Source: Hyphomicrobium sp. (GTDB taxonomy: Bacteria; Pseudomonadota; Alphaproteobacteria; Rhizobiales; Hyphomicrobiaceae). Taken from it: a stretch of 64,000 bases of DNA. The notes beneath the pieces were generated by a model. It was not told the origin of the DNA, ran no database searches, and saw nothing but the letters and a program-made list of their open reading frames with translations. Below are positions 28,441 to 36,920 of this stretch, piece after piece. The number at the start of each line of letters is the position of its first letter. The stretch's first letter is position 1. The DNA is taken from assembly GCA_021732485.1 (NCBI GenBank), contig JAKFUV010000009.1, positions 124,001 to 188,000 of the forward strand. The letters are read 5' to 3'. The translations under genes were made by a program, and so were the position numbers.

Positions 28441-29127
28441 TTAGCGCTGGTGCCGCTTGGTGCGCAGATGGACGTAGATCGCGCCGTCGCCGCCGTGTTG
28501 AATGGCAGCTGTCGTATAGCTCACGACCAGTGGCCGCAGATCTGGCTCGGCCAGCCAGCGCGGCACGTTGCGCTTCAGAACTCCGCGATCGCGATTGACC
28601 GTCATGTCAAACGGTGCGTCCGCATACCGGTCGCTTGCTTTGCCTTTGCCCGTGATGACCAACACCCAACGCTGGCCCTTGCCCTGACAGCGGATCAAGA
28701 ATGCGCGCAGTGCCGTGTGCGCTTCATCCTGGCGCATGCCGTGCAGATCGATGCGCGCCTCGATGTCGACCTGACCGGAGCGGATCTTGCGTACCTTGCG
28801 ACGATCAAAATCGGCGATCGGCGGCGCCGAAGGCTGAGCGACTTTAGGGTGGGGCGCTGGAGGAGGTGGGCTGCGGGTCGCAGCCGGTTTCATAATCTTC
28901 GCTGACGTAGATGGCGGTGCGCCACCTGAACTTGGCGTCGCGCGTGGCGGCATCGGCTCGGTTTTCGATCGCTCGGATGCCGCATGAAAACGCGCTTTAT
29001 TTCGCTTAAGCGGCTCGATCGTCTGAGCCGCCATCGACCAGAGATCAACTTCGTCGTCATCGAGGTGAGGAATGCGGCGGCCCTTGCCAGCCGACTTTTG
29101 CGGCGGTTTGGGCGGCGCCTTCTTCAC
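28441..29127 (-). CDS. Smr/MutS2-C domain DNA-binding or nuclease-like protein
   Basis: A 228-residue protein. Residues 1-115 are charged and Pro/Ala rich and probably disordered; the C-terminal half is an Smr domain with the IDLHGM motif and the VITGKGK motif. Smr domains in bacteria have nicking-nuclease or RNA-binding roles. The start is a GTG overlapping the mltA stop (GTGA at 29127-29124); the longer open frame above that point runs through mltA and is not coding. It is the third gene of timA-mltA-smr. Confidence 0.88.
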   Translation of the reverse strand: MKKAPPKPPQKSAGKGRRIPHLDDDEVDLWSMAAQTIEPLKRNKARFHAASERSKTEPMPPRATPSSGGAPPSTSAKIMKPAATRSPPPPAPHPKVAQPSAPPIADFDRRKVRKIRSGQVDIEARIDLHGMRQDEAHTALRAFLIRCQGKGQRWVLVITGKGKASDRYADAPFDMTVNRDRGVLKRNVPRWLAEPDLRPLVVSYTTAAIQHGGDGAIYVHLRTKRHQR

Positions 29128-30389
29128 GGCGCGCGGCCCGTCGTGTCGCCTACAACCGTTTGGCCGTTGGCAAAGTCGCGGGCAACAAGCACGTAGAATT
29201 TTCCGGGATGTTTGGTGATGCCGGCGGTGCGCCCTGCCTGATCGCCGGAGCCGAAATAGATATCCCCGCGCTCTGCCCCTTTGATGGCTGAGCCGACGTC
29301 CTGCGCCACCATCAGCCGGTTGAAAGCTTTGCCCTTGACGGCGTGCGTCAGCGTTGGAGACGAGACATAAATGGGTGTTCCAATGGCGTGGAAGGCTGTG
29401 TCGACCGCCAGGCTGCGGCCAGGCTGCAGCGAAATATGCAGCACGCCCATGGCGCTCTCGGCCTGGCTTCCGGCAAGCTCGCGGAAGAACACGTAGGATT
29501 GGTTTTTCCACATGACGGGCTCGGCGCGTTTGCGATCGGCTTTCAGCCATCGCTTCAAGCCCTGCAATGACATGCTCTCGGACGTGAACGCGCCGTCGTC
29601 GATCAGATGACGCCCAATCGAGGTGTAAGGATAACCGTTCTTACCATCGTAAGAGATGCGCACCTTTTCACCGGTCGGCAGTTCGATGCGGGCCGAGCCT
29701 TGGATCTGCATGAAGAAGACTTCGACGGGATCGCTGAAATACATCAGCTCGAGACCCTGGCCGGCCAACGCCCCCTGCTCGATTTCGGCACGCGTCGGAT
29801 ACGCCACCAAGCCTTTGCCGGTCTGACGCATGTGTGTGAAGACCGACCCTTTAGCGCCACGTTCGCTTTCGGGCACGAGGTTCACGAGATCGATCGGGCG
29901 CTTGTAAACCGGTGTTTGATAGTGCGCATCGCGAACCCGCGAACCTTTGACCAGCGGTTCATAATATCCAGTCAGCAGCCCTGTACCGGCGGCATGAGCA
30001 ACGCTGTGCGGTTGAAAAAACCGCTCGAAGAACGCTTTTGCGCCCGCCCGTGTTTGCGGCTTGCCGGCTTGCGTCGAAAGCAAAGCCAGTTGACAGGTAT
30101 CCAGCAGCGCCAGGCTCGGCTTTTGTACGCCCGATTTGGTTCCCGATTGCGCGGCGTCCAAGATCGGTTGGCACGACGCGAGAAAAGCGTCCCAGGCAGC
30201 CAAGTGATCGTCGTCGGCCCAGCCGGACAGTGCGGCGTAGGGAACGGGTTCTAGCGTGATGGCGGTGGTCGTCATCGGTGATCCGGCTAAGCCCGATGGC
30301 GCAGGCGCCATCGAAACACAGGCGGCCAGCAAAGCGTATCTGGTGACACGCCGCAAGCGTCTGGGCAGGCTAGCTCTCGCAGTGCTCAC
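29124..30389 (-). CDS. mltA: membrane-bound lytic murein transglycosylase A
   Basis: Peptidoglycan lytic transglycosylase of 421 residues. A basic N-terminus and hydrophobic stretch end in a lipobox LAAC (C24), so it is probably an outer-membrane lipoprotein. The MltA barrel follows (GYYEP and QIQGSAR motifs), and the C-terminal 3D domain contains the DVGSAIKG and GSGDQAG segments with the catalytic Asp. The GTG start at 30389 has a G-rich site upstream. The gene lies between timA and smr in the same direction. Confidence 0.92.
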   Translation of the reverse strand: MSTARASLPRRLRRVTRYALLAACVSMAPAPSGLAGSPMTTTAITLEPVPYAALSGWADDDHLAAWDAFLASCQPILDAAQSGTKSGVQKPSLALLDTCQLALLSTQAGKPQTRAGAKAFFERFFQPHSVAHAAGTGLLTGYYEPLVKGSRVRDAHYQTPVYKRPIDLVNLVPESERGAKGSVFTHMRQTGKGLVAYPTRAEIEQGALAGQGLELMYFSDPVEVFFMQIQGSARIELPTGEKVRISYDGKNGYPYTSIGRHLIDDGAFTSESMSLQGLKRWLKADRKRAEPVMWKNQSYVFFRELAGSQAESAMGVLHISLQPGRSLAVDTAFHAIGTPIYVSSPTLTHAVKGKAFNRLMVAQDVGSAIKGAERGDIYFGSGDQAGRTAGITKHPGKFYVLVARDFANGQTVVGDTTGRAP

Positions 30390-30451
30390 GCGGCGCCCCC
30401 GGAGCCAAGCCCTCGTTGATCACGCCGAACCGAGTCGCCGGCGAGGGTGAA

Positions 30452-31204
30452 CTAATTCGGGGCTTGTGTCGCCACCAATCGCCAATTGGGATTTGCAAGT
30501 GCGCGGGCATTCGAGACATCGCGGCTGAACGTCCAGATGTCGGTCACATGTTTGATCTTTTGGGGGTCGCCCGCGATAATTTCATCGGCCTTGTTACGCG
30601 TCGCGGTGATGAGTTCGCTGACGAAGCGGACAGTCAAAAATGCAGTGCCGACCTTCATCTCGGCTTCAACGATCTCGGCTTTTCGAATACCGACGAATTG
30701 CTGATCGATCGTCTCGCCCCGGCTATCCCGGTCAGCGATGGCCGCGACGAAGCCTTCATTCACTTCTTTGCTGAGCAAATCTTTGAGCGTTTTGCGATCA
30801 CCTTCGGCAAACGCCGAGACGATCAATTCATACGCGGCCGAAGCACCTTGGACGAAAGCTTCGGGCTCAAAATCTGCGTCAAAAGTCGCGACTTCCAATA
30901 GTCCGTCAGTCACCGTCGGGTCTGCGACCGGGTACGACCGAATGCGCGTTTCAAGAGATGGTCCTTCGGCCTCAGCCGCTGCCGGCTGTTCAGCCGGATC
31001 AGGAGTTCGACGTGGCAGCGTGATGACGTCGGCGGTGCCTTTGTCGGCTTGCAACGCGGCTTGCTCGCGCTCGCGTGTCTTCAAGCGTTCGACGCGGGAG
31101 TCGTCCTCGTCCGTGCGATGACCCAGCACACTACGCAGTTTCAAGATCGCCACCACAGCAACGATGAGTGAAATCAAGGTAATTAAATCAAACTGACCAT
31201 TCAT
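30452..31204 (-). CDS. timA: Tim44/TimA family protein
   Basis: A 250-residue protein with an N-terminal membrane anchor (about residues 6-27), a charged, probably disordered linker, and a C-terminal Tim44-like domain. Mitochondrial Tim44 recruits Hsp70 to the import channel; the bacterial homologue TimA is proposed to be a membrane-associated adaptor. The ATG at 31204 is chosen because it begins directly before the anchor. It heads the timA-mltA-smr group and is divergent from fxsA. Confidence 0.9.
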   Translation of the reverse strand: MNGQFDLITLISLIVAVVAILKLRSVLGHRTDEDDSRVERLKTREREQAALQADKGTADVITLPRRTPDPAEQPAAAEAEGPSLETRIRSYPVADPTVTDGLLEVATFDADFEPEAFVQGASAAYELIVSAFAEGDRKTLKDLLSKEVNEGFVAAIADRDSRGETIDQQFVGIRKAEIVEAEMKVGTAFLTVRFVSELITATRNKADEIIAGDPQKIKHVTDIWTFSRDVSNARALANPNWRLVATQAPN

Positions 31205-31635
31205 ACGGCTGAGCTTTCTCGAACTGGCATGTCGGACCTGACGCCTCAAGTTGGCTAATCAGACCTGCTGACTGGGGCGGTGGAGCGGCACAATCCAACA
31301 TTGGTACGTAAATCGTCCCGATCCGACTATCTAAGGTCGCAATGCCACAGATGGAAGGCTTAGAGCAAATTCAGTGCCGCAGACCGCCCGCCTGCGATTT
31401 AACACGCAAGCGCCACAGCGTGGTTCCGCAGCCGACCTCATCCGATCTGGTCCAATGAACTCCTCAAAACAGCTGACAAGACTGTAGGCCAGCGGTGCGG
31501 TCAAGCCAACCTCGCTATGGCCTACAATTTTTGTAACTGCGCATCGCTTTACATCCGTTGCTTGTGCCGAAGAATAGCCAGCTTGGCCATCCTGACGATT
31601 GCAAGTTATAGTCGCAGATAACCCGGCTCACAAAC
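31205..31635 (+). other. timA-fxsA intergenic region, possible small RNA gene
   Basis: This is a 431-base stretch between divergent genes. No plausible protein is visible. A terminator-like hairpin pointing rightward lies at 31483-31532 although no known gene reads into it from the left, so a short plus-strand transcript could arise within about 31250-31480. I could not place a convincing promoter by eye. Confidence 0.35.
31483..31532 (+). terminator. orphan intrinsic terminator in the timA-fxsA gap
   Basis: TGTAGGCCA (31483-31491) pairs perfectly with TGGCCTACA (31518-31526). The 26-base loop can form a further GCG/CGC and GGT/ACC helix, and an A plus five T's follow at once. On the other strand there is no T-run after the hairpin. 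Confidence 0.6.
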
Positions 31636-32166
31636 ATGTCCCAACGAACCAAACTGGCATTTTTGCTCGCGCTAGCGGCACTCCCGCTGCTCGAAATCGG
31701 CGTGTTGATCCGTTTGGGACAAGCGATCGGCTTTGCCCGCCTCGCACTCCTCGTCATCGCGACCGCAATCCTCGGGACCATCGTGATCCGTCGCGTTGGC
31801 GTTTCCATGGTTTCGCGCGCGCTCCAGGGCATCGAACGCGGTCGCGACGGCCTTGGGCCAATCCTCGACGGCTTTTTACAGGTCGTCGCCGGTATGCTGC
31901 TGATTTTTCCGGGCCTGATTTCCGATGCTCTCGGAATTTTGCTGCTCGTTCCGCCACTGCGTCACTGGTTGATCTCAAGCGGCATCTTGAAAATCTTTGG
32001 AAGCGTTCCGTTTGAGAGCGCCTCCGCTCGTTATAAAGCAGCAGAAAAGGCCCCTGACGGAAAAACCGCTGCCGACGACGCTCACGCTGTCACGATCGAA
32101 GGCGAGTATGAGCGGCTGAGCGAAAAAACGATTCCGGCTGAAAAGGCCGTCCGGCGAACACGATAG
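31636..32166 (+). CDS. fxsA: FxsA family membrane protein
   Basis: A 176-residue inner-membrane protein with hydrophobic segments at about 8-28, 30-48 and 78-100, carrying the FxsA core (PLLEIGVLI, RxGVSMV and GILLLVPPLR). E. coli FxsA affects exclusion of phage T7 by the F plasmid; the general cellular role is unknown. The C-terminal 50 residues are charged and variable. The fxsA-secB order is common in Hyphomicrobiales. Confidence 0.9.
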   Translation: MSQRTKLAFLLALAALPLLEIGVLIRLGQAIGFARLALLVIATAILGTIVIRRVGVSMVSRALQGIERGRDGLGPILDGFLQVVAGMLLIFPGLISDALGILLLVPPLRHWLISSGILKIFGSVPFESASARYKAAEKAPDGKTAADDAHAVTIEGEYERLSEKTIPAEKAVRRTR

Positions 32167-32273
32167 ATGGGGCGAGACGTGCCCCAAGCGACGTTGATTG
32201 CGCGTTGACACCCGACATGCTAGCGCACGCTCCATCACACGATGGGCGCAACGCGCCCTTCCAGGAGGACAAG

Positions 32274-32774
32274 ATGGCAGAGCCGACGAACGGCAAAAAC
32301 GGCGCAACCGACGCTGTGAAAGCCGACGCTTCAACGCCAATTCAAGCCAAGATCGTCAGCCAATATCTGAAGGATTTGTCGTTTGAAAATCCAAATGTCC
32401 GCAAGCTGATCACGGGCGGCGGCGAAACGCCGAACCTGAAAGTCGAGGTCAACGTCAATGCCCAGCGCATCGAGGGCGAGCTTTATGAAAGCGCCATCGA
32501 GTTCAAGGCGACCGCCGCCAATAACATCGGCACAATTTACGTTTTGGAAGCGGTTTACGCCGGACTCTTCAAAATTGAGACGATCCCGGAACAAGCGTTG
32601 CAACCGTTTTTGCTGATTTCCGGGCCATCGATGATTTTCCCGTTTTTGCGCCGCCTCGTTGCGGATGTGACGCGCGAAGGCGGATTTCCACCGTTACTGC
32701 TTGATCCCATAGACTTTGCCGGCTTGTTTATGCGCCGCCAGCAGGAACGTGCGCCGGCGAAGGCCAACGCCTAA
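32274..32774 (+). CDS. secB: protein-export chaperone SecB
   Basis: Cytoplasmic tetrameric chaperone of 166 residues that keeps preproteins unfolded and hands them to SecA. It contains the SecB core (KDLSFENPN near residue 40, VNVNAQ, then the FPFLRR segment). The ATG at 32274 has AGGAGG four to five bases upstream; the open frame before it is not coding. It ends five bases from the stop of dnaQ on the opposite strand, with no terminator hairpin between them. Confidence 0.96.
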   Translation: MAEPTNGKNGATDAVKADASTPIQAKIVSQYLKDLSFENPNVRKLITGGGETPNLKVEVNVNAQRIEGELYESAIEFKATAANNIGTIYVLEAVYAGLFKIETIPEQALQPFLLISGPSMIFPFLRRLVADVTREGGFPPLLLDPIDFAGLFMRRQQERAPAKANA

Positions 32775-32779
32775 TCTCA

Positions 32780-33517
32780 CTATTTATCGGTCGTGCCATC
32801 CGGCTTTGTCGTCGCCCAATGTTTGAGCCACACAGCTTTTACCCCCAGCGTCTCGATGAAGCTGCGATGCCCGGCGCGATCGCTGTCGCGAAGTCGCGAC
32901 GGGAGCTGTTGCGGGCGTGGGCGTGCCGTTTGACGGCCGTCAAGCGCGCTGCGGCCTGCACGCTCGGCCGCAGCTGACGCAGCGCTGTGCAGCCCCAGAG
33001 CTGCTTGGCGTTCACCGAGCAGTTCAACGTAGACTTCAGCCAGCAATAAGCTGTCGACCAAGGCCCCGTGTTTGGTTCGTTTTGACGTGTCGATACCATA
33101 GCGTTTGCAGAGTGCATCGAGCGAGTTTGGACCGGCCGGGTGCTTGCGGCGCGCGAGCGCCAGCGTGTCGACAATCCGCGTCACAGCGAGCGGCTTGAGT
33201 TTTAATCTTTCAAACTCAGCATTCAAAAACCCAACATCGAACGACGCGTTGTGAATGACCAGTGGGTCATTTGCGATGAATTCCAAGAACGGGCTCGCGA
33301 TGGCGCGAAATAACGGTTTGTCTTTCAGGAACATTGATGACAACCCGTGCACCGCTTCGGCTTCAGCCGGCACCTCGCGCTCGGGATTGATGAAGACGTG
33401 AAACTCGCGCCCGGTCGGAATGCGATTGAAGATTTCGATGCAGCCGATCTCGATAACGCGATCGCCTTTTTTAGCATCAAGGCCGGTGGTTTCAGTATCG
33501 AGAATGATTTCGCGCAT
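32780..33517 (-). CDS. dnaQ: DNA polymerase III epsilon subunit (proofreading exonuclease)
   Basis: A 245-residue 3'-5' exonuclease of the DEDDh type: ExoI DTETTG at residues 7-12, ExoII in the [10 protein letters not shown] segment, and ExoIII in [14 protein letters not shown]. The C-terminal tail is expected to tether the polymerase alpha subunit. It is the last gene of the operon ppsR-maf-aroE-coaE-dnaQ, with only two bases between coaE and its start. Confidence 0.96.
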   Translation of the reverse strand: MREIILDTETTGLDAKKGDRVIEIGCIEIFNRIPTGREFHVFINPEREVPAEAEAVHGLSSMFLKDKPLFRAIASPFLEFIANDPLVIHNASFDVGFLNAEFERLKLKPLAVTRIVDTLALARRKHPAGPNSLDALCKRYGIDTSKRTKHGALVDSLLLAEVYVELLGERQAALGLHSAASAAAERAGRSALDGRQTARPRPQQLPSRLRDSDRAGHRSFIETLGVKAVWLKHWATTKPDGTTDK

Positions 33518-33519
33518 GA

Positions 33520-34170
33520 TTATCGGGTCTCGTTGGGATCACACGGCGGCGCTGCCGGTCGCCAGTAACGATCATAAGCCGTGCAGGGCCAGCCCGCGAG
33601 CCGGCTGATGATGTCATCCACTTGATCGTGGCAGGCCGAGACCGGCCCGTTCGTATCAATGACGAAATCGGCGCGACTGCGCTTTTCGGCATCAGGCATT
33701 TGCCGCGCCAACAGCGTGTCGATTTTTTCGCCTGTCATGCCGGGCCGGGCCAGCAGCCGTTGTCGTTGAACGTCAGGATTGGCGCTGACGACAATCACGG
33801 CGTCGACCCGGGTCTCTCCGCCGCTTTCAAACAACAGCGGGATTTCCAACACCGTGAGCTCCACGCCTTTTGCAGCTTGCGCGTTCAACACCGCCAACTG
33901 GCTCTGGCGCACAGCAGGATGGACAATCGATTCAAGCACCGTAAATCGATCGGGCTGCAAGAGTAACGCCTGGGAAAGTTTTGCCCGATCGACCTTGCCG
34001 TCGAGGGTGGTGCCGGGAAACGCCGCCTCAATCATCGGCACGAGCGGGCCATCGTAGAGGCGGTGAACATCCGCGTCGGCATCGAAGACGGCAATGCCAA
34101 GCTGGCGAAGTCTCTCGGCAGCGGTTGATTTTCCCATCCCCATCGAGCCGGTCAATCCGATGATCAACAT
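33520..34170 (-). CDS. coaE: dephospho-CoA kinase
   Basis: Final step of coenzyme A synthesis, phosphorylating the 3'-OH of dephospho-CoA. It has 216 residues, with a P-loop [12 protein letters not shown] at about 5-16 and the lid Arg segment further on. The start ATG overlaps the aroE stop by one base and dnaQ follows two bases after the stop, a tightly packed operon. Confidence 0.95.
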   Translation of the reverse strand: MLIIGLTGSMGMGKSTAAERLRQLGIAVFDADADVHRLYDGPLVPMIEAAFPGTTLDGKVDRAKLSQALLLQPDRFTVLESIVHPAVRQSQLAVLNAQAAKGVELTVLEIPLLFESGGETRVDAVIVVSANPDVQRQRLLARPGMTGEKIDTLLARQMPDAEKRSRADFVIDTNGPVSACHDQVDDIISRLAGWPCTAYDRYWRPAAPPCDPNETR

Positions 34171-35015
34171 TAGACAGCCTCGATATCGCGGGCGATCAGC
34201 CGAACCAAATTATCGGTGACCTCAGGCGTGACACCAAACCAGCGGGCAAAACCAGGCACGGCTTGATGCAGCAACATGCCGAGGCCGCCAACGACGTGAA
34301 GTCCGTGGCGTTTGGCATGGCGGAGAAAAGCCGTTTCAAGCGGCACGTAAACAAGATCGGCAGCAACGCAATGCGGCTGCGCCACAGCGAAATCAATCGC
34401 TGGATCACCGACGCCATTCATACCGAGCGTCGTGGTATTGACGATGAGCGCCGCGTCTCGCGCATGCGCATTGCGCGCGGCCCACGCATGAGCGCTGACA
34501 CCGGCACCGAACTGGCGAACGATCTCCTGCGCCCGATCGAGCGAGCGATTGTAGACGCGAACATCGCGACGTCCGGCCTGAAGCAGCCCGTAGACGACAG
34601 CGCGCGCTGATCCGCCAGCGCCGAGCACCATCACCGGCCCATCATAAGCGCTCCATGTTGGTGCGGTTACCGCGAGGTTCGTCATGAAGCCGTAAGTGTC
34701 GGTGTTGGCGCAGGCGAGTTGCCCGTTTTCAAGCCAAAGCGTATTGGCAGCGCCGACAGCCGCGGCGGACGCATCTTTCAGAACGGCGAGGTGATAGGCG
34801 ACGATTTTGTGCGGCACCGTCACGTTGCATCCGACAAAGCCGTGAGTTTCCAGCGTGCGCAGAAAAGTTTCGACGTGGTCGGCGGCAATCGCTTCCTTCG
34901 TATAACTGCCGGCGATACCGTAGGCCTTCAGCCAATACCCATGAATGAGCGGAGACCGTGATTGGGTGATCGGCCAACCGATGACGCACGCGCGCGCGAT
35001 GGCCCTCTCGGTCAT
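34170..35015 (-). CDS. aroE: shikimate dehydrogenase
   Basis: Reduces 3-dehydroshikimate with NADPH in aromatic amino acid biosynthesis. It has 281 residues; the substrate site SRSPLIHGYW is near residue 19, the catalytic Lys is in NVTVPHK, and the NADP motif is GAGGSARAV. The start overlaps the maf stop by four bases (ATGA). Length and motifs are complete. Confidence 0.96.
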   Translation of the reverse strand: MTERAIARACVIGWPITQSRSPLIHGYWLKAYGIAGSYTKEAIAADHVETFLRTLETHGFVGCNVTVPHKIVAYHLAVLKDASAAAVGAANTLWLENGQLACANTDTYGFMTNLAVTAPTWSAYDGPVMVLGAGGSARAVVYGLLQAGRRDVRVYNRSLDRAQEIVRQFGAGVSAHAWAARNAHARDAALIVNTTTLGMNGVGDPAIDFAVAQPHCVAADLVYVPLETAFLRHAKRHGLHVVGGLGMLLHQAVPGFARWFGVTPEVTDNLVRLIARDIEAV

Positions 35016-35629
35016 GACGCCACCACACCGTGTGATCGCAACTGATGCAAGACCGGCAGCAGCGGCATGCCGAGAATCGTGAAATAGTCACCTTCAATTC
35101 GATCAAAGAATTGAAGTCCGTCGCTCTCGATTTCGTAGCCGCCGACAGTATCTAAAACGCGGTCACCGACGCGCGCGAGATAATCGTCCAAAAACGCGTC
35201 GGAAACCCGCCGCATCGTCGATTGAACGGTATCGACCCCCTGCCAGATCACCTCATCGTTGCGCACCAGAGCCGCGGCCGAGACCAGTTCGTGCATGCGC
35301 CCGCGCAGCCGATCGAAATTATCCCGCGCTTCAGCGATCGTCTCGGCCTTGCTGAACATATGGCGCCCCAGCGCCAGGACCTGATCCGATCCCAGGACGT
35401 AGCAACCAGGATGCGTGAGCGCGACGCTTCGGGCCTTTTCAAACGCCAGCACGGCCGCAATATCAGCGGCTTCGGCGCAATCGCTTTCCGACATCATGGA
35501 AGCTCGAATGGCGCCCTCGTCGATGTCGGCGGCGACGGCATCGAAGGCGATGCCGGCAGATTTCAGCATCGCGCGTCGCGCCTTGCTTTGTGACGCTAAA
35601 ATGAGCCGAGGCGCGTTGTCGTTATGCAT
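35012..35629 (-). CDS. maf: Maf-like nucleoside triphosphate pyrophosphatase
   Basis: A 205-residue house-cleaning pyrophosphatase that hydrolyses modified or canonical nucleoside triphosphates; historically linked to septum formation. The N-terminal LILASQSKARR loop and the GSDQVL segment are characteristic. The ATG at 35629 overlaps the end of ppsR by eight bases, and its stop overlaps aroE. Confidence 0.93.
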   Translation of the reverse strand: MHNDNAPRLILASQSKARRAMLKSAGIAFDAVAADIDEGAIRASMMSESDCAEAADIAAVLAFEKARSVALTHPGCYVLGSDQVLALGRHMFSKAETIAEARDNFDRLRGRMHELVSAAALVRNDEVIWQGVDTVQSTMRRVSDAFLDDYLARVGDRVLDTVGGYEIESDGLQFFDRIEGDYFTILGMPLLPVLHQLRSHGVVAS

Positions 35630-36473
35630 CGCCGGTCTCGCGATCAGCTCGCTTGCCGCCGTTGCGGTCGTGAAGCAGCTTCAAAATCATCGTTGCGGAT
35701 TCTTCGATTGACCGACGGGTGACGTCAATGATCGGCCAGCCGTATTGTGCCGCGATCTTTCGTGTGAACGCGATTTCGGCCGTGATCGCATCGCGATCAA
35801 CATACGATTCAAGATCGCGATCGGCCATCAATACCGCGCGGTTTCGGCGCACGTCTGCGATCCGATCAACGTTGGCGACGAGGCAAACCACGAAGGCCTT
35901 GTGGGGTGCGAAGAGACATTCTGGCAATGCCACTTCGGGGACCAAAGGCAGATTGGTTGTCTTATAGCCACGCTGAGCCAGATAAAGGCTCGTCGGGGTT
36001 TTCGACGTGCGCGAAATACCGAGCACGATGATATCGGCGTCGTCGAGATCGTCGGGCAATCGGCCGTCGTCATGCGCCATCGTGAAATTCATCGCATCGA
36101 TGCGGCGGAAGTAGTCGGCATCGAGCACGTGCTGGCCGGCGACCGTCGGCGTATGCGGGGCGCCGAGATAACTCTCAAACACCTGCATGATCGGTTTCAG
36201 CACGGCCAAGCAGGGTATCTTCAATGTCTTGCAGTGCGCTTCGAGCTCTTCGACAAGGGTCTTGTTGACGACGGTGTAGAGAACAATGCCTGGCTGTTTA
36301 TCGATCTCGGCCAGCACGCGCGTGAGCTGGCGGTGCGTGCGAACAAGTGGATGCATGTGCTCGATCGGGCGGACCATCGGGTATTGGACCGCGGCTGCCT
36401 TGGCGATCGCCGCCAGCGTTTCGCCCGTCGCGTCCGACACCAAATGCATGTGAAACAAACTCGGAAGCGTCAT
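35622..36473 (-). CDS. ppsR: pyruvate, water/phosphate dikinase regulatory protein (DUF299)
   Basis: Bifunctional serine/threonine kinase and phosphorylase that switches PEP synthase or pyruvate phosphate dikinase off and on. It has 283 residues, with the P-loop-like GISRTSKTPTS in the middle and the VSDATGET N-terminus. The ATG at 36473 is supported by AAGGG seven bases upstream. It heads the maf-aroE-coaE-dnaQ operon and flanks the candidate replication origin, as its homologue does in Sinorhizobium meliloti. Confidence 0.93.
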   Translation of the reverse strand: MTLPSLFHMHLVSDATGETLAAIAKAAAVQYPMVRPIEHMHPLVRTHRQLTRVLAEIDKQPGIVLYTVVNKTLVEELEAHCKTLKIPCLAVLKPIMQVFESYLGAPHTPTVAGQHVLDADYFRRIDAMNFTMAHDDGRLPDDLDDADIIVLGISRTSKTPTSLYLAQRGYKTTNLPLVPEVALPECLFAPHKAFVVCLVANVDRIADVRRNRAVLMADRDLESYVDRDAITAEIAFTRKIAAQYGWPIIDVTRRSIEESATMILKLLHDRNGGKRADRETGDA

Positions 36474-36542
36474 CACGGTGCCCTTCGAAACGGTGCGCGT
36501 AAGCTGTTCAAAACTGTCGGCCGTTTTAGCTGCAGCGGCCAT

Positions 36543-36920
36543 CGCCGCCGGGTTGAGACAACAACTTGGCGAAAGCCATCTGAGATACCCACATCTCGCC
36601 CGCCATGAATGTCTTTATCCGGAAACGGCCGATCCTCAATACGATCCTCGGCGCCGGGCACCCATCCTGTGGTTGTCAACAGGGTATTCCTTGGAGTTGG
36701 TCGACCATCTTGGACGCAAGCCGTTGAATGGCGGAGGAGATCAAGCTCTATTGCTTTTCATCGCATGGCCAGACTAGACCTCGTGGCAACACTCAGCTGC
36801 TGTGGACGAGCTGTGCACAAGCGCTGGACCGGAGGCTTATCCCCGTTAACCAACGGTCTAAGAGTCATAACAGTAAGATTCAAAAAACTTTTCAGAATTT
36901 GAAGAGAAGGAAGGGCCGCC
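36543..36920. other. candidate chromosomal replication origin (oriC)
   Basis: The gene-free ppsR-hemE gap is 447 bases in total. Its hemE-proximal part holds nine-base elements each 7/9 to the DnaA box TTATCCACA: 36615-36623, 36673-36681, 36801-36809 (reverse), 36812-36820 (reverse) and 36837-36845. An AT-rich patch at about 36855-36905 follows. Two GANTC methylation sites (36862-36866, 36877-36881) and a TTAACC CtrA-type half site (36846-36851) lie in or beside it. Origins next to hemE are known in Caulobacter, Rickettsia and Sinorhizobium. No perfect DnaA box is present. Confidence 0.6.

Noticed and set aside
29128..29550. Upstream extension of the smr reading frame into mltA
   Set aside because: The mltA frame is clearly coding over the same bases; the GTGA overlap gives a natural smr start.
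35745..36608. A 287-codon plus-strand frame opposite ppsR
   Set aside because: It is the complement of a conserved regulatory protein with clear motifs; no ribosome site and no family resemblance.
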